Notes under the pieces: model-generated | Database searches by the model: none | Told to the model about the DNA's origin: nothing | The model's input: the letters and a program-made list of their open reading frames with translations, nothing else | Made by a program: the position numbers and the translations under genes | Shown: positions 12,573-21,978 of the stretch, piece after piece | Layout of the letters: the number at the start of each line of letters is the position of its first letter | Position numbering within the stretch: position 1 is the first letter of the stretch | Assembly (NCBI GenBank): GCA_047495785.1 | Contig: JBLDXI010000015.1 | Coordinates: 496,001-560,000, forward strand | Direction: 5' to 3' | Length of the DNA stretch: 64,000 bases | DNA from: Lepidodermella squamata | Taxonomy: Eukaryota; Gastrotricha

Positions 12573-12895
12573 TCGGAGGCAGCCAACTGGATCTTATAAT
12601 CAAAAAGCTTATGCTGACCGAGAATGTTTACACATACATACCTAACATGAATATATTTTCTTTTGAGAAGAAAAGTTAAAATAAAAAATTCGATGCTACG
12701 CCAGCTTGAGGAAAATTCATTTCACGGCTCAAATTCTGGATCATAATAGTGATGTCTGTCTCCAGTCTCCTGGACTTTGCGAAAGTTCCTGTGAGACAGT
12801 GAAATGAAAATGAGACCTCGGCGATTAGCCTAAACGAAATTGTAAGCAGAAGAAAGGATTTAGAGACATCAATCTTTATTTTTGGTCTACTGAAC

Positions 12896-13861
12896 CTAAT
12901 TCTTGCATAAGAGGGCATATAGAACGGCGCATAATGTGACTAAGGAAGCATTTACATGAGGGCTGCTAGCTGCATTCGGAATCTTTATGCGACCTCCGCT
13001 CTTCTCATTGATCCACACCATGTATTCCGAGACTCGAGTGAAAACGTCAGGAGAGTTTGCTCTGCCACATTCACTGGGCCCGAATGAATCGGCTCCAATG
13101 ACCACCATTCGCTTGTCGATCTCTACAACAAGCGGACCGCCTGAATCGCCACGACAGGCCCCCTTCCCGCCCAGCGACGTCCCGCCAACGCAAATCATCC
13201 CATCTGTTATCGTCACGCCCGAGTAAACACCCTTGCACTGGTAGTTAGGCATAGTAGCCAAGCGAATTTGCTGAAGAAGTGCCGGAATCGGCCCGTTTGT
13301 AGATATTCTCCCCCAACCAGTGATTGTTGCTGTTTCGCTGGACAAACTGCCAATCGAAAGCCAAGGCAGACAGGCTGGCTGAATGTAGTCAACGAACGTA
13401 ATTTTAGAAGAGAGACGAAGCAAGGCAATGTCGTTGGCGTATTTCGATGGATAGTTGTGATTTTCGTGGATGATGACCTGGCTTACACTGAAGGTTTTTT
13501 GTTGGGGTTCGTCTACACTCAGATCTTGTTTACCCGCAATCACCTGCCAATTTTGCGCCATGCCCGAGTCTGTAGAACCGGAGAAGCAGTGAGCTGCGCT
13601 GAGGATGTACTCATCGCTTATGATTGTCCCGCCGCACGCGTGGCATTGCTGCATAGTTTTGCATCTTTGGTTGGTGTACTGAAGGGTGACCTGCCACGGG
13701 TACGCATTAGCTTTGGCCGTTGTCCCACCAACTATGTATGGGCTGAATGAAGCATTAAAGCTGTTCGTGAAAGTCCCGTATTTATTCACGCCACAGGAAC
13801 CAGACGGGATAGCTCCGACTGAACCAGCGATGAGGGAAATTGCGAAAATAGCCGAAATCAT
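12896..13861 (-). CDS. Secreted chymotrypsin-fold serine protease, paralogue 1 (intronless)
   Basis: 321-aa S1A protease in one exon. The start at 13861 was chosen because it opens a signal peptide (MISAIFAISLIAGSVGA); an upstream frame extension to 13933 lacks one. The activation site is IVGGTT, with an N-terminal pro-segment containing a Cys for the activation-peptide disulfide. The triad is His in LSAAHCF, Asp in NDIALL and Ser in GDSGGP. The base of the S1 pocket is unusual: the position equivalent to 189 is Gly (KGACRGDSGGP) while 226 is Asp (NSPDVFTRV), the reverse of trypsin. The C-terminus ends in a hydrophobic tail (LVTLCAVLYALL), suggesting a GPI anchor or membrane tether. Two close paralogues lie at 29.0-30.0 and 32.1-33.1 kb on the same strand. 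A polyadenylation signal is seen on the minus strand near 12875. Confidence 0.92.
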   Translation of the reverse strand: MISAIFAISLIAGSVGAIPSGSCGVNKYGTFTNSFNASFSPYIVGGTTAKANAYPWQVTLQYTNQRCKTMQQCHACGGTIISDEYILSAAHCFSGSTDSGMAQNWQVIAGKQDLSVDEPQQKTFSVSQVIIHENHNYPSKYANDIALLRLSSKITFVDYIQPACLPWLSIGSLSSETATITGWGRISTNGPIPALLQQIRLATMPNYQCKGVYSGVTITDGMICVGGTSLGGKGACRGDSGGPLVVEIDKRMVVIGADSFGPSECGRANSPDVFTRVSEYMVWINEKSGGRIKIPNAASSPHVNASLVTLCAVLYALLCKN

Positions 13862-14607
13862 AATTTTATTATCTGAGTTTGAACTGCTGTTTTGGTCGCT
13901 TTTAAAGGTTTTTATGAATAAGTTCGAGGACAATACGCGCTTCTACTTATCGTCTTACTTATCATCTCACACCGATTCATTTATTGAAAGGGCAGCTAGC
14001 ACAGATAAGGAGTTAAGCGGAAAATTGTTTCTCTGCTGTTACCCCTGGTCAGATAAGTTTTCTGCTTATTTTTGCGACTGGGAAGTTGTGAATAAAGCAC
14101 TTGGAGGCGTGATTCATCCCAGTGAATAACTCCAACCTACTCGCGATATCATTTGGATATCACATCGCCGTGTGGGCGGTGGAACGACTTTTCCAGAATA
14201 GACACTAATGGCGTAAAATTAGTCTTTGCATCTCGGCCAAGTCAGTAGCGCGCCCAAATAGCGGCGCGTCAGTTTTTTCTGTTCATAAAACCAGAGACTT
14301 TGATACACTCTTAGCCATATCACGGGTAAAGTGTAAAGAAAAAGCACGCATCACGCAGGCGTGACGGCTAGAAACGGCATTTAGCCGTGGTTACTCGTTA
14401 CTCGTCACGCATTTTGGCTGCTAAAATTGTCGATTCTCAACTATCCGTTGCAAGGCGTCATATTTCTTGACAATCGAACGGCTTGTCTACGCGTCACGGG
14501 TAAAAGGCGCGTCACAAGCCGTTACAAGCCGTCTCTATCCGTTGCTTGAAATTTTTCCAAAATCACGCGTTACTTGCCGTCACTCATAATTTATTATTCG
14601 TTACATA
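13862..14607. other. Spacer upstream of serine protease 1
   Basis: The minus-strand promoter is expected in the first ~100 bases. CATAAAAACC on the minus strand near 13915 could serve as TATA. Further out are repeated CGTCAC/GTTAC motifs (14330-14600) that read like decayed tandem repeats; no gene. Confidence 0.45.
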
Positions 14608-14825
14608 GCGTGAGCAAGCCATTAGAAGGCGTCAGGGGCTAATATTATCCATATAGGGTACCAATCCACCTTGAAATCTGGTACCAAGACTGTTACCTGC
14701 TGACTTTAAGACATGAAAGTCGAAACTTCCAAGTCTCAGAAGTAGCTGAAACCAGATATCAAGTTTGATTGGTACCCTATATGGATAATATTAGCCCATA
14801 ACGCCTTCTAATGGCTTGCTCACGC
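14608..14825. repeat. MITE with ~55-bp near-perfect terminal inverted repeats
   Basis: The left arm (14608-14668) starts GCGTGAGCAAGCCATTAGAA and ends TATAGGGTACCAATC. The right arm (14766-14825) is its reverse complement apart from a few bases. The ~100-bp centre has no coding capacity. No clear target-site duplication is visible. Confidence 0.85.
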
Positions 14826-14960
14826 AGAATTGACAAGACATTTTCAGCATAATTAGAGTAATTTAGACATTCGAGAAAGAGTCATCTTAGCACAAATTTT
14901 AGCACAACAGCACAACATCAAATGTTAGACTTAACTTGTCATAATTTAGTTCACATATTA

Positions 14961-15172
14961 TGACGACGGTTCGAATCCTCATAAATTAGCATTTTTTTTG
15001 CTCCGCATTTGATTTTTCATATTTTTTTGTTAATTTTCCATTTAAATTATTCCATACTAACACCACGTATGCCAGACATTTTTTTTTCGGGAGACGTTTA
15101 TAAGTTGCTCAGCAATAAAACTCTCAGAAAAAACAAAGAAACTAATTAAAAATTATTAAAATGGATAATCCA
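14961..15172 (+). repeat. Copy of the tRNA-like (box B) repeat also found at 43.8 kb
   Basis: Contains GACGGTTCGAATCCTCATAAA (a pol III box B consensus), then a T-run and a ~180-bp body ending AATTATTAAAATGGA. The same order with high identity occurs at 43855-44053. Here only the left half is present, so it is a truncated copy. Confidence 0.75.
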
Positions 15173-16349
15173 TTTTAATTTACAAGTGCAGGGGGGAGTT
15201 TTTTTCCCGCGCCCATTTTGCCCCAATTTACAGTAGCGCCTAATCGGACGAAGTTTGCGTTGTCAAGCTTCAAGCTCGTAGTGAGTCGCCGAAGAAAACT
15301 ACATTCGAGTTGACAATAAATTGTGCAATGTCAGTTCACGATGCAAAACAAAAATACGCAGTTTCTAGGCCATCGATAATAATTTGGAATTACATAAACA
15401 TTCCTTCTTAAAAAACTCGCAAATGCAAAAAACTTCTTAAAAAACAACTTTTTTCAGAAATTTTTTGCATTGAGTTTCCTCTCTGATTAAACTGATCTCC
15501 TATGATTCCTACTCATATTATGTCATAGAAATATCGCATGAGCATGGGTACTAACACTATATTTTTGAGCGAATGCTATATTTGTATGATATAACATGAG
15601 TAGGAATCTATATTTGAGTGAAGCACGAAATATAGATCGAGTAAAACGAATGAAACGAGTGAAATCGAGGCGGAACGAGCCGGCAGGCGAGTGGAGACGA
15701 GATTTCACGAGGTGAATGAGTTCGGGAACCAACACGTGCTGTATAATTATCGCTCTATAGAGAAGGCCTTTGCGGATAGTTCATTCAAAGTCTAGCATGT
15801 CTTTCAGTTAATAACTCTTAATAACTCGGAATATCCCATCAGCAGCGTGTAGAAAAGCAACAAAAGAAAACAATATTATACGTATAATTTGCAAAACAGC
15901 TGTTTATTTACTAATTCCAAAATCTCGTCATATTACTCTTGATCGGCATGACACCTGCTGTAGGACGCCGAGGCTGCTCGTTCAGGCTGAAAAACCGCGT
16001 GACAAGAATTTCTGGGGTCTTGCACCACGTTTCTGTCCCAAAACCATCGCTTACGCATTTCTTTAGACGTCTAAAACCCCCTTGCAAATCGAATTTTATT
16101 TGGAATAAAAAATTGAATTGAATTGAATTACATTTAAAAAAAATGAAGTTGAAAACTTTTGGCTCGAAAAATTCAAACTACGCAGGCAAGCGGAACCGGT
16201 CGTAGTCGGCGTTCGTATAAATCACAGTTCCAAGTTCCAGCCTTCCAATTGGGATTGCAATAACACGGCCATTTTGTTCTATAATTAATAGTCCTCCTAA
16301 TCAGTGATCCCCCCCCCCCTGAAAGTCGCACACTGAGAGAGGGCCTTAC
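15173..16349. other. Spacer with a small inverted repeat; no gene
   Basis: A short inverted pair (GATTCCTACTCATATTATGT at 15504 and its complement ending at 15608) encloses ~60 bases. The segment around 15785-15808 (AGTCTAGCATGTCTTTCAG) recurs at 18544-18562 directly beyond the LTR element. A poly-C tract lies at 16311-16319. No coding frame is supported. Confidence 0.45.
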
Positions 16350-16354
16350 GGAAA

Positions 16355-18528
16355 TGTGGTGTATGCGCAACAGGACAGAAGGGAAAACTCTCTAGTTTAT
16401 TGCAAGTGACCAGAATCAGAAAGTATCGCATGTACAAATATCACTTAAACCGCGTATTTATAGTCCATCGAAAGATCTAGATTAGAATCTTCCGGAATGT
16501 TGGCCTAGTGCCAGTTTGGCCGGATGCCAAAATCGGTACATTCTCGACACCTTTCCCTCCAAGAAGACATCCATCCTGCAGTTCGACTCCAGGTCTTGTA
16601 ACGACCAACATCGCCCGTTGCCTTACAAACCTCCATAGCCAACGTGCAGCTTGGTTCTTCTGAAATCGCGTCGAACCAATATCGAGCGATTCGCTTGACG
16701 AATGACTCGATTCCAAATCGCCAACTCGTCAAGAATTCACACATACCAGCACCTAGCCATGCCGTGGTAGCTTCATCATTGCCTTGATCAGACTTCAACA
16801 ACGTTCCCAGTGAACGAATCGAACTCGCTTCAACTCGCTGTGAATCTGCACCAAGCGCCTCCTCGCCTTGACCAGAGAACACCAGCGCCCCTGTTGAACG
16901 GATCGAAACCGCTTCCACCCGTTGTGAATCTGCATCAAGCTCCCTGCTAGAAGCATCCACCACTAACCTAGCATCTGCATCGGTCGCTGTAAGCACATTC
17001 CTGGATTCCCTGGACTTGATCGCCGTGACATAACTTCCGTTCCCGCTCGCCCCTGAGCCGAAAGTTCTTACCTGTCTGCAGATCCAATCCCAGTCCAAAT
17101 CCAGCTTGGGAAGCCAATTCCTTCCAACCAAGTTCTCACCTCGACCTGGCACCAGGACAGCGGTTAACAACGACGAAGACATCGAACCTGGGACTCGCAC
17201 GTCAAACGTGGACACGCCCATCGCCTTCCCGTTGCCGAAGATCGTCGTCACATCTACCTTGACATTCGCCTAGTCGAATTCCCGGTTACCGAACTCCTTG
17301 AAGTACGTTGCCTGCGACAGAACCGTAACCTCAGCTCCTGAGTCGTATAGAAATTTCACCGGCTTGCCATCCAACAGCAATGTCAAGTAGATCGGTGGCG
17401 AACCTTCCAGCCAATCCGCTTCGCCTTTAGCCAAGGTCGCGTAGATCTTGAAGTTTTCGCACGACTCGCTCGACTCCCTCGATTCACTCGATGAGCTCGA
17501 CGATCGCCACTTGACTTCCACTGCATGCGCCGCTTTCGCTGATGATCTCTTGCCCTTCTTCTTGTTCGCCTTGTCGTCTCCATCCCGTGACTCCGCCTCC
17601 GAGTCGTTCGGACAGTCCCTGGCCCAATGCCCGACTTCCTTGCACTTCCGGCAGGCCTTGCACTGCTTGGTCGAATGATCTTCACCACCGCAGTTGTCAC
17701 ACAGACGGCTACACTTGCTCGCCTTCTTCCTCCAACCGACTCCATGGACTTCCACGCCATCGCTTACACCGCCCCTGAAGACTTGAGCCGCCTTCTGAGC
17801 CAACTCCAACCTTGTTGCGAGTTCGACTGCCTGCTTGAAGGTCAACTCCTTCTCGGCCATCATGCGTTCCTGGATATACGCGTCGTCGTAACCTGCGACG
17901 AAACAATCCCGCAATCGCGCCTCATCAGGGTCCTTGGCGTCGTCCTTGAAGTTGCAGTTCTTCGCTGTCGCTTGCAGAGCCGCGCCAAACTCGACTGCCG
18001 TCTGTCCAGGCTGTCTTCTGAGTCTGTGAAGCCGTACGCGCTCTGACAATTGTGTCGGTTTCGGATCATAGAAATCCCGAAGCGCCTTGATGCAGTCGGC
18101 CAGCTTGACATCGCCACTCTTGACGTCCTTGCTTCCCAGCAAGTCGATAAGCTTCCGAAAAACATCGACCGACAACGACACGATGAACGCTGCTTTCTTG
18201 TCCTCCTCCTTCGCCAGCTGCTGGTGAGTACAATAGAACTCGAACCGCGTTTCGAAATCGGAGAATTTTTCTCGGCTTGGATCGAACCTTTCGAGCTTCA
18301 TTGCGTCGACCGCTTTGACTGCGTCGCCAATAATGGGGTGTATGCGCAACAGGACAGAAGGGAAAACTCTCTAGTTTATTGCAAGTGACCAGAATCAGAA
18401 AGTATCGCATGTACAAATATCACTTAAATCGCGTATTTATAGTCCATCGAAAGATCTAGATTAGAATCTTCCGGAATGTTGGCCTAGTGCCAGTTTGGCC
18501 GGATGCCAAAATCGGTACATTCTCGACA
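16355..18528 (-). mobile_element. Gag-protease-only LTR retrotransposon, structurally complete ends
   Basis: Two 195-bp direct LTRs (16355-16549 and 18334-18528) differ at only about two positions and run TG...CA. They are flanked by a 5-bp target duplication GGAAA (16350-16354 and 18529-18533). On the minus strand the 5' LTR is followed after 4 nt by TGGCGACGCAG, a plausible tRNA primer-binding site. The 3' LTR is directly preceded by the purine tract GGAGGGAAAGG. The interior holds gag and the aspartic protease but no reverse transcriptase, RNase H or integrase, so the element is non-autonomous. Near-identical LTRs indicate recent insertion. Confidence 0.9.
17270..18301 (-). CDS. Retrotransposon Gag with CCHC knuckles and start of the aspartic protease
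   Basis: About 343 aa from the first in-frame ATG (18301), 33 nt inside the LTR. An N-terminal capsid-like helical region (FETRFEFYCTHQQL..., LRDFYDPKPTQLSERVRLHR) is typical of Ty3/gypsy-type gag. Two zinc knuckles follow (CDNCGGEDHSTKQC and CRKCKEVGHWARDC), then a Lys/Ser-rich linker. A retropepsin-like domain begins with the active-site motif FLYDSGAEVTVLS. An in-frame TAG at 17270-17272 interrupts the protease. The same frame continues beyond it to about 16505 with the second conserved protease block (LVGRNWLPKLDLDW) and a tail that enters the 3' LTR. Whether the TAG is read through or is a disabling mutation cannot be told from one copy. Confidence 0.85.
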   Translation of the reverse strand: MKLERFDPSREKFSDFETRFEFYCTHQQLAKEEDKKAAFIVSLSVDVFRKLIDLLGSKDVKSGDVKLADCIKALRDFYDPKPTQLSERVRLHRLRRQPGQTAVEFGAALQATAKNCNFKDDAKDPDEARLRDCFVAGYDDAYIQERMMAEKELTFKQAVELATRLELAQKAAQVFRGGVSDGVEVHGVGWRKKASKCSRLCDNCGGEDHSTKQCKACRKCKEVGHWARDCPNDSEAESRDGDDKANKKKGKRSSAKAAHAVEVKWRSSSSSSESRESSESCENFKIYATLAKGEADWLEGSPPIYLTLLLDGKPVKFLYDSGAEVTVLSQATYFKEFGNREFD

Positions 18529-18590
18529 GGAAAGATCATTCGAAGTCTAGCATGTCTTTCAGCTCGGCTACTTTAACTCGGCTACTTCAC

Positions 18591-19165
18591 TACCGTAACG
18601 TGTGGTGATTGTGGACACGGTAACTTTGGACACTTTCGGCTTTGCAGGTGTTTAGCTTTTCAGGGTTGAACGTTTCAATCATGGGGTTTCTTGCATAAAA
18701 TTCTCCGTCTCTTCAGCTTTCGTTTGACATAAAAATTAAGACGATTGGAGCTGAAATCGAATTTCAGAAAAAGTTGCAAGCAGTTAGACTTTGGGTGCCG
18801 TTTTGGGACCCCCCTTCTATCTTTCTAATAATCGATCAGTTTTCAAGTTGGCTGATTCAAGTTGGCATGAGTTTTCGAAATCTGACCCAAGATTAAATGA
18901 AAAACCATGAAAAACAGATAATTCACAATGAAATTGCAATGAAATTGCATATGTTACTGAGTGTCCAAAACTACCCTCTAATTGTCCAAAGTTACCGGAA
19001 CACATATTAATTAGCCAAAGGTCAGGTAAAATTCTCAGTAAATTCGCAGTAAATTCAAGAATCACCGTCCTCACCTTTGGTAAAAATTTCAGACATTTAG
19101 GAGCACAGGCTGATTTTTAATGTTCGATAAACACGTTTTGTCCAAAGTTACCACTCGTTACGGTA
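18591..19165. repeat. 575-bp TIR element (TACCGTAACG...)
   Basis: The left end reads TACCGTAACGTGTGG, then ACACGGTAACTTTGGACA. The right end reads TGTCCAAAGTTACC, then ACTCGTTACGGTA, its inverted counterpart. Further GTCCAAA/TTACC motifs occur inside (18960-18995). No open frame with a domain; a MITE-type element. Confidence 0.75.
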
Positions 19166-19949
19166 TGCTAGAGTTGCGTTTTTTATGGTGTCCGCGGGCT
19201 AATTATATCAATTAACACCAGATGACACACATAACTTGGCTTTTATGCTTTTCATGCAGTCGTTAAACTTTAAATTCAGAAAAATTGAACTACGGGTTAT
19301 TTGACAAGTTTGGATTCAAAATAAATCGCCATTTGACAGCTAAAATTGAGAATTTTCAGTAAATTTTAAAAAATTTCAAAAATCAATACTTCCCTCGATT
19401 TTGCCAACGAAATAAAAAAGGCTTTCCCACGACGTTTGGCTACAAATTGACCGTATGGCACGTCGTCATAAGTTAACGAGGGTCAGATGGCGCTATGTCG
19501 TAAATTAATTACAACCCAGTCAAAAGCCGGTGGGCCCATGGTAGGCCCATGGTAGGCCTTGTCCCTTGGGCCTAAGATGGGCCCATGTTAGGCCCGGCTG
19601 GGCCCTCGTTGGGCCCGAGTATGTCCGTTTTCCTGGACCCAAGAAGGCCCATTTTGGGCCTAAAATAGGCCCAACCCCTATCTTGGGCCCATGGTAGGGT
19701 GTCTCAATAAAAGACGGATTTTCTTGCTTAATATTTCATTTTATTGGCATAGGGCACATTTTAATGGCACATTTATAATTATAATCACAACAAAGGATGA
19801 GAAAGTATTCGGCAAGTTTATAAGTTTGAATTAAGAGTTGAATCGCTTGTGCCCGGCACATTTTAAAATTATAATCACAACAAAGGATGAGAAAGTATTC
19901 GGCAGGTTCATAAGTTCGAATTCAGAGTTGATACGTTCGAATTCACTCG

Positions 19950-21439
19950 TCATTCGTCATCGTGGTTCTCGTCATCGTGGCTCTCGTCATCGTCATCGTC
20001 AACCAGTAGAATCTTCTTCTTGCCGGCTTGGCCCGGCTTCTTTACGGTTTCATATTCCTCGTCATCGCCCCCTTTGACGTCGTCGACCTTCCCCCGCATG
20101 ATCCGCTGCATCTCCCCGACAGCCTTCTTCAGAGTTTCAGCATTTGTTAGCTTGAAGCGCTTGACCGTATGATCTGCCATGTTGAATGAACTTGAAAAAG
20201 CGTTGGTGAAAGCAACAAAATTTACCGAGGATCGCGTTGCACACCGCTTCATCGAGCTTCCACTCAGGCCTTGTTCTTTTGCCGGCCTTATCATTGCCGG
20301 GCTCGCGACCGCCAATCGTCTGCGTGATTAGTTGTTTAGGAGTGAAGTAGATGTTAAATAACCCTTTGCAATAATTCTTCGGATCTTTATGGAGAGTCGC
20401 ATATTCGCTGATGATGTTCTCAAGCTTTTGACGGTCAACGAACTTGCCAAGGAATAAGATCTGCAAGGCATTCGTATAAAATGAAGTAATAATAATAATA
20501 AAAGTACTAAATCGCTCACCTCTCCTTTACCAGGTAGTAGATGTTCATCTACGAAGGACAGCAGCTCGACAGCGAATCCTGAACACTCTCCAGGCAGGTT
20601 TTTTGCCATCTCTTTCAACAGTTTCATTCTAAAGACAAAAACACGAATTGGTGAAACTCAACTAGCAGTAATCACAAACTTCTCAGTGGCGTCGCATTCC
20701 TTCTTCTCTGCTGCTGCGCCGGGTGACAAGTTTTCGCTATTTTCAGCGCTGCTTGATGAACTCCTATGTAGAAATATGCCTAAAACATCATATAACATTT
20801 GAAAATGTGATAACTCACGGCTTAGCTCTAGATTGCGAAGGCGTTTCCTTGCTTTGCGGTGGTGTTGCTTTGCTCTGCGAAGGCGTTGCTTTGCTCTGCG
20901 AAGGCGTAGTGGCAATAGCAGTCCTTGCAAATACAACAAGATTAAACTACTCGAATGCAAAAAAACAGGAAAATCAACTAACATGTTCACAACGGGTTTC
21001 GGAGCAGAAGACGCGCTGTAGAACAGAGAAACCTGAGTGAAATGAATAGCCTGAAACCAAAATTACCTTTGATTCGAATTACTGTTCTTAGGTGCTAGTA
21101 TTTGCGGAGGCAGCTTTAGTGCACCCGTCGGCTTTTCCGGCTTATCGGGGTAAAGGGCAGCTTTTAACGAGTCACAGGCTTCTTCCCCTTCCTTCATCGA
21201 GTTTACTATAATAGAGGATATATAAGTAATACAATAAAAAACCGACAAGTTTTACCGATTCGCGTCAGCTCGCCGAGGTAGTGTTCCGATTCGTGATCGA
21301 CCCAATAAGAACTGAAAATGTCCAACTTGCTAGCCGGTATCATGTGACCATTGTCGTCCAAAATGTTCTTATTCGGGTACGTTCCGAAAGTCCGGCTCTC
21401 TTTAAAATGAAAAACAAACAGTTTTTTCGGCGGTGCCAT
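19950..21439 (-). CDS. BEN-domain protein of the 9.2-kb element (8 exons)
   Basis: 370-aa protein. Exons on the minus strand are 21439-21256, 21205-21067, 21015-20983, 20923-20819, 20763-20680, 20628-20520, 20460-20226 and 20173-19950; all junctions are GT-AG and in phase. Residues 1-60 (KLFVFHFKESRTFGTYPNKN...YWVDHESEHYLGELTRIG) look like a Tudor/PWWP-like barrel. A linker follows with TPSQSKA tandem repeats coded by exon 4. A BEN domain spans about residues 218-305 (FLGKFVDRQKLENIISEYAT, CKGLFNIYFTPKQLITQTIGG, RPEWKLDEAVCNAIL). The C-terminus is acidic (DDDDDESHDDENHDDE). BEN domains bind DNA and chromatin factors, so a role in binding the GGCCCA subterminal repeats or regulating the transposase is a reasonable inference. 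It is transcribed away from the transposase gene, with about 540 bp between the two starts. Confidence 0.82.
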
Positions 21440-21978
21440 TGCGTCTATAAAATTGAAGAAACTGGCAATGAAAGACGTAATGAGAAGGTAGACATTTCAA
21501 AGACCTAGAGTTCAGGAAAAAAATTAATCAGTGATCAGCGAATAACCAGGGCTTTGCAACATAACGAGAGAAAAGTTGAAGTTGAACATCGAAGAAACCG
21601 TTACACATAGGCTGCGAAGAATCGGAAGCCCGCGATTTTTAAACAGCGCAAATTATTGAAGTAAATTATTATTTAATATGAATTTAATAATAAAATACAA
21701 TATTAAATAAAATATTGAAATTTTCAATCTTAAATTTTAAATTTGACGACAAACGCGGCGTGCGCGAGCTGACCTGATCTTACTGTACTTCCAACCGAGG
21801 ATGCACCTGTCGTGACCAGAGGCCCGGAGGTTTCTAAAAGCTTGCTAAACCTGTGGAATATAGCAGTAGATGATATGCCCGCACCCCGTATCTCTGCATT
21901 TTTTAATTACAAATTTCCCTAAAGAATTTGTTGACTTTTTAATTGTTAGGAAAACTTGCTTTTAACTTGTTTCTGGAG

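Noticed and set aside
13213-13750. Plus and minus frames overlapping serine protease 1
   Set aside because: Out-of-frame shadows of the protease gene.
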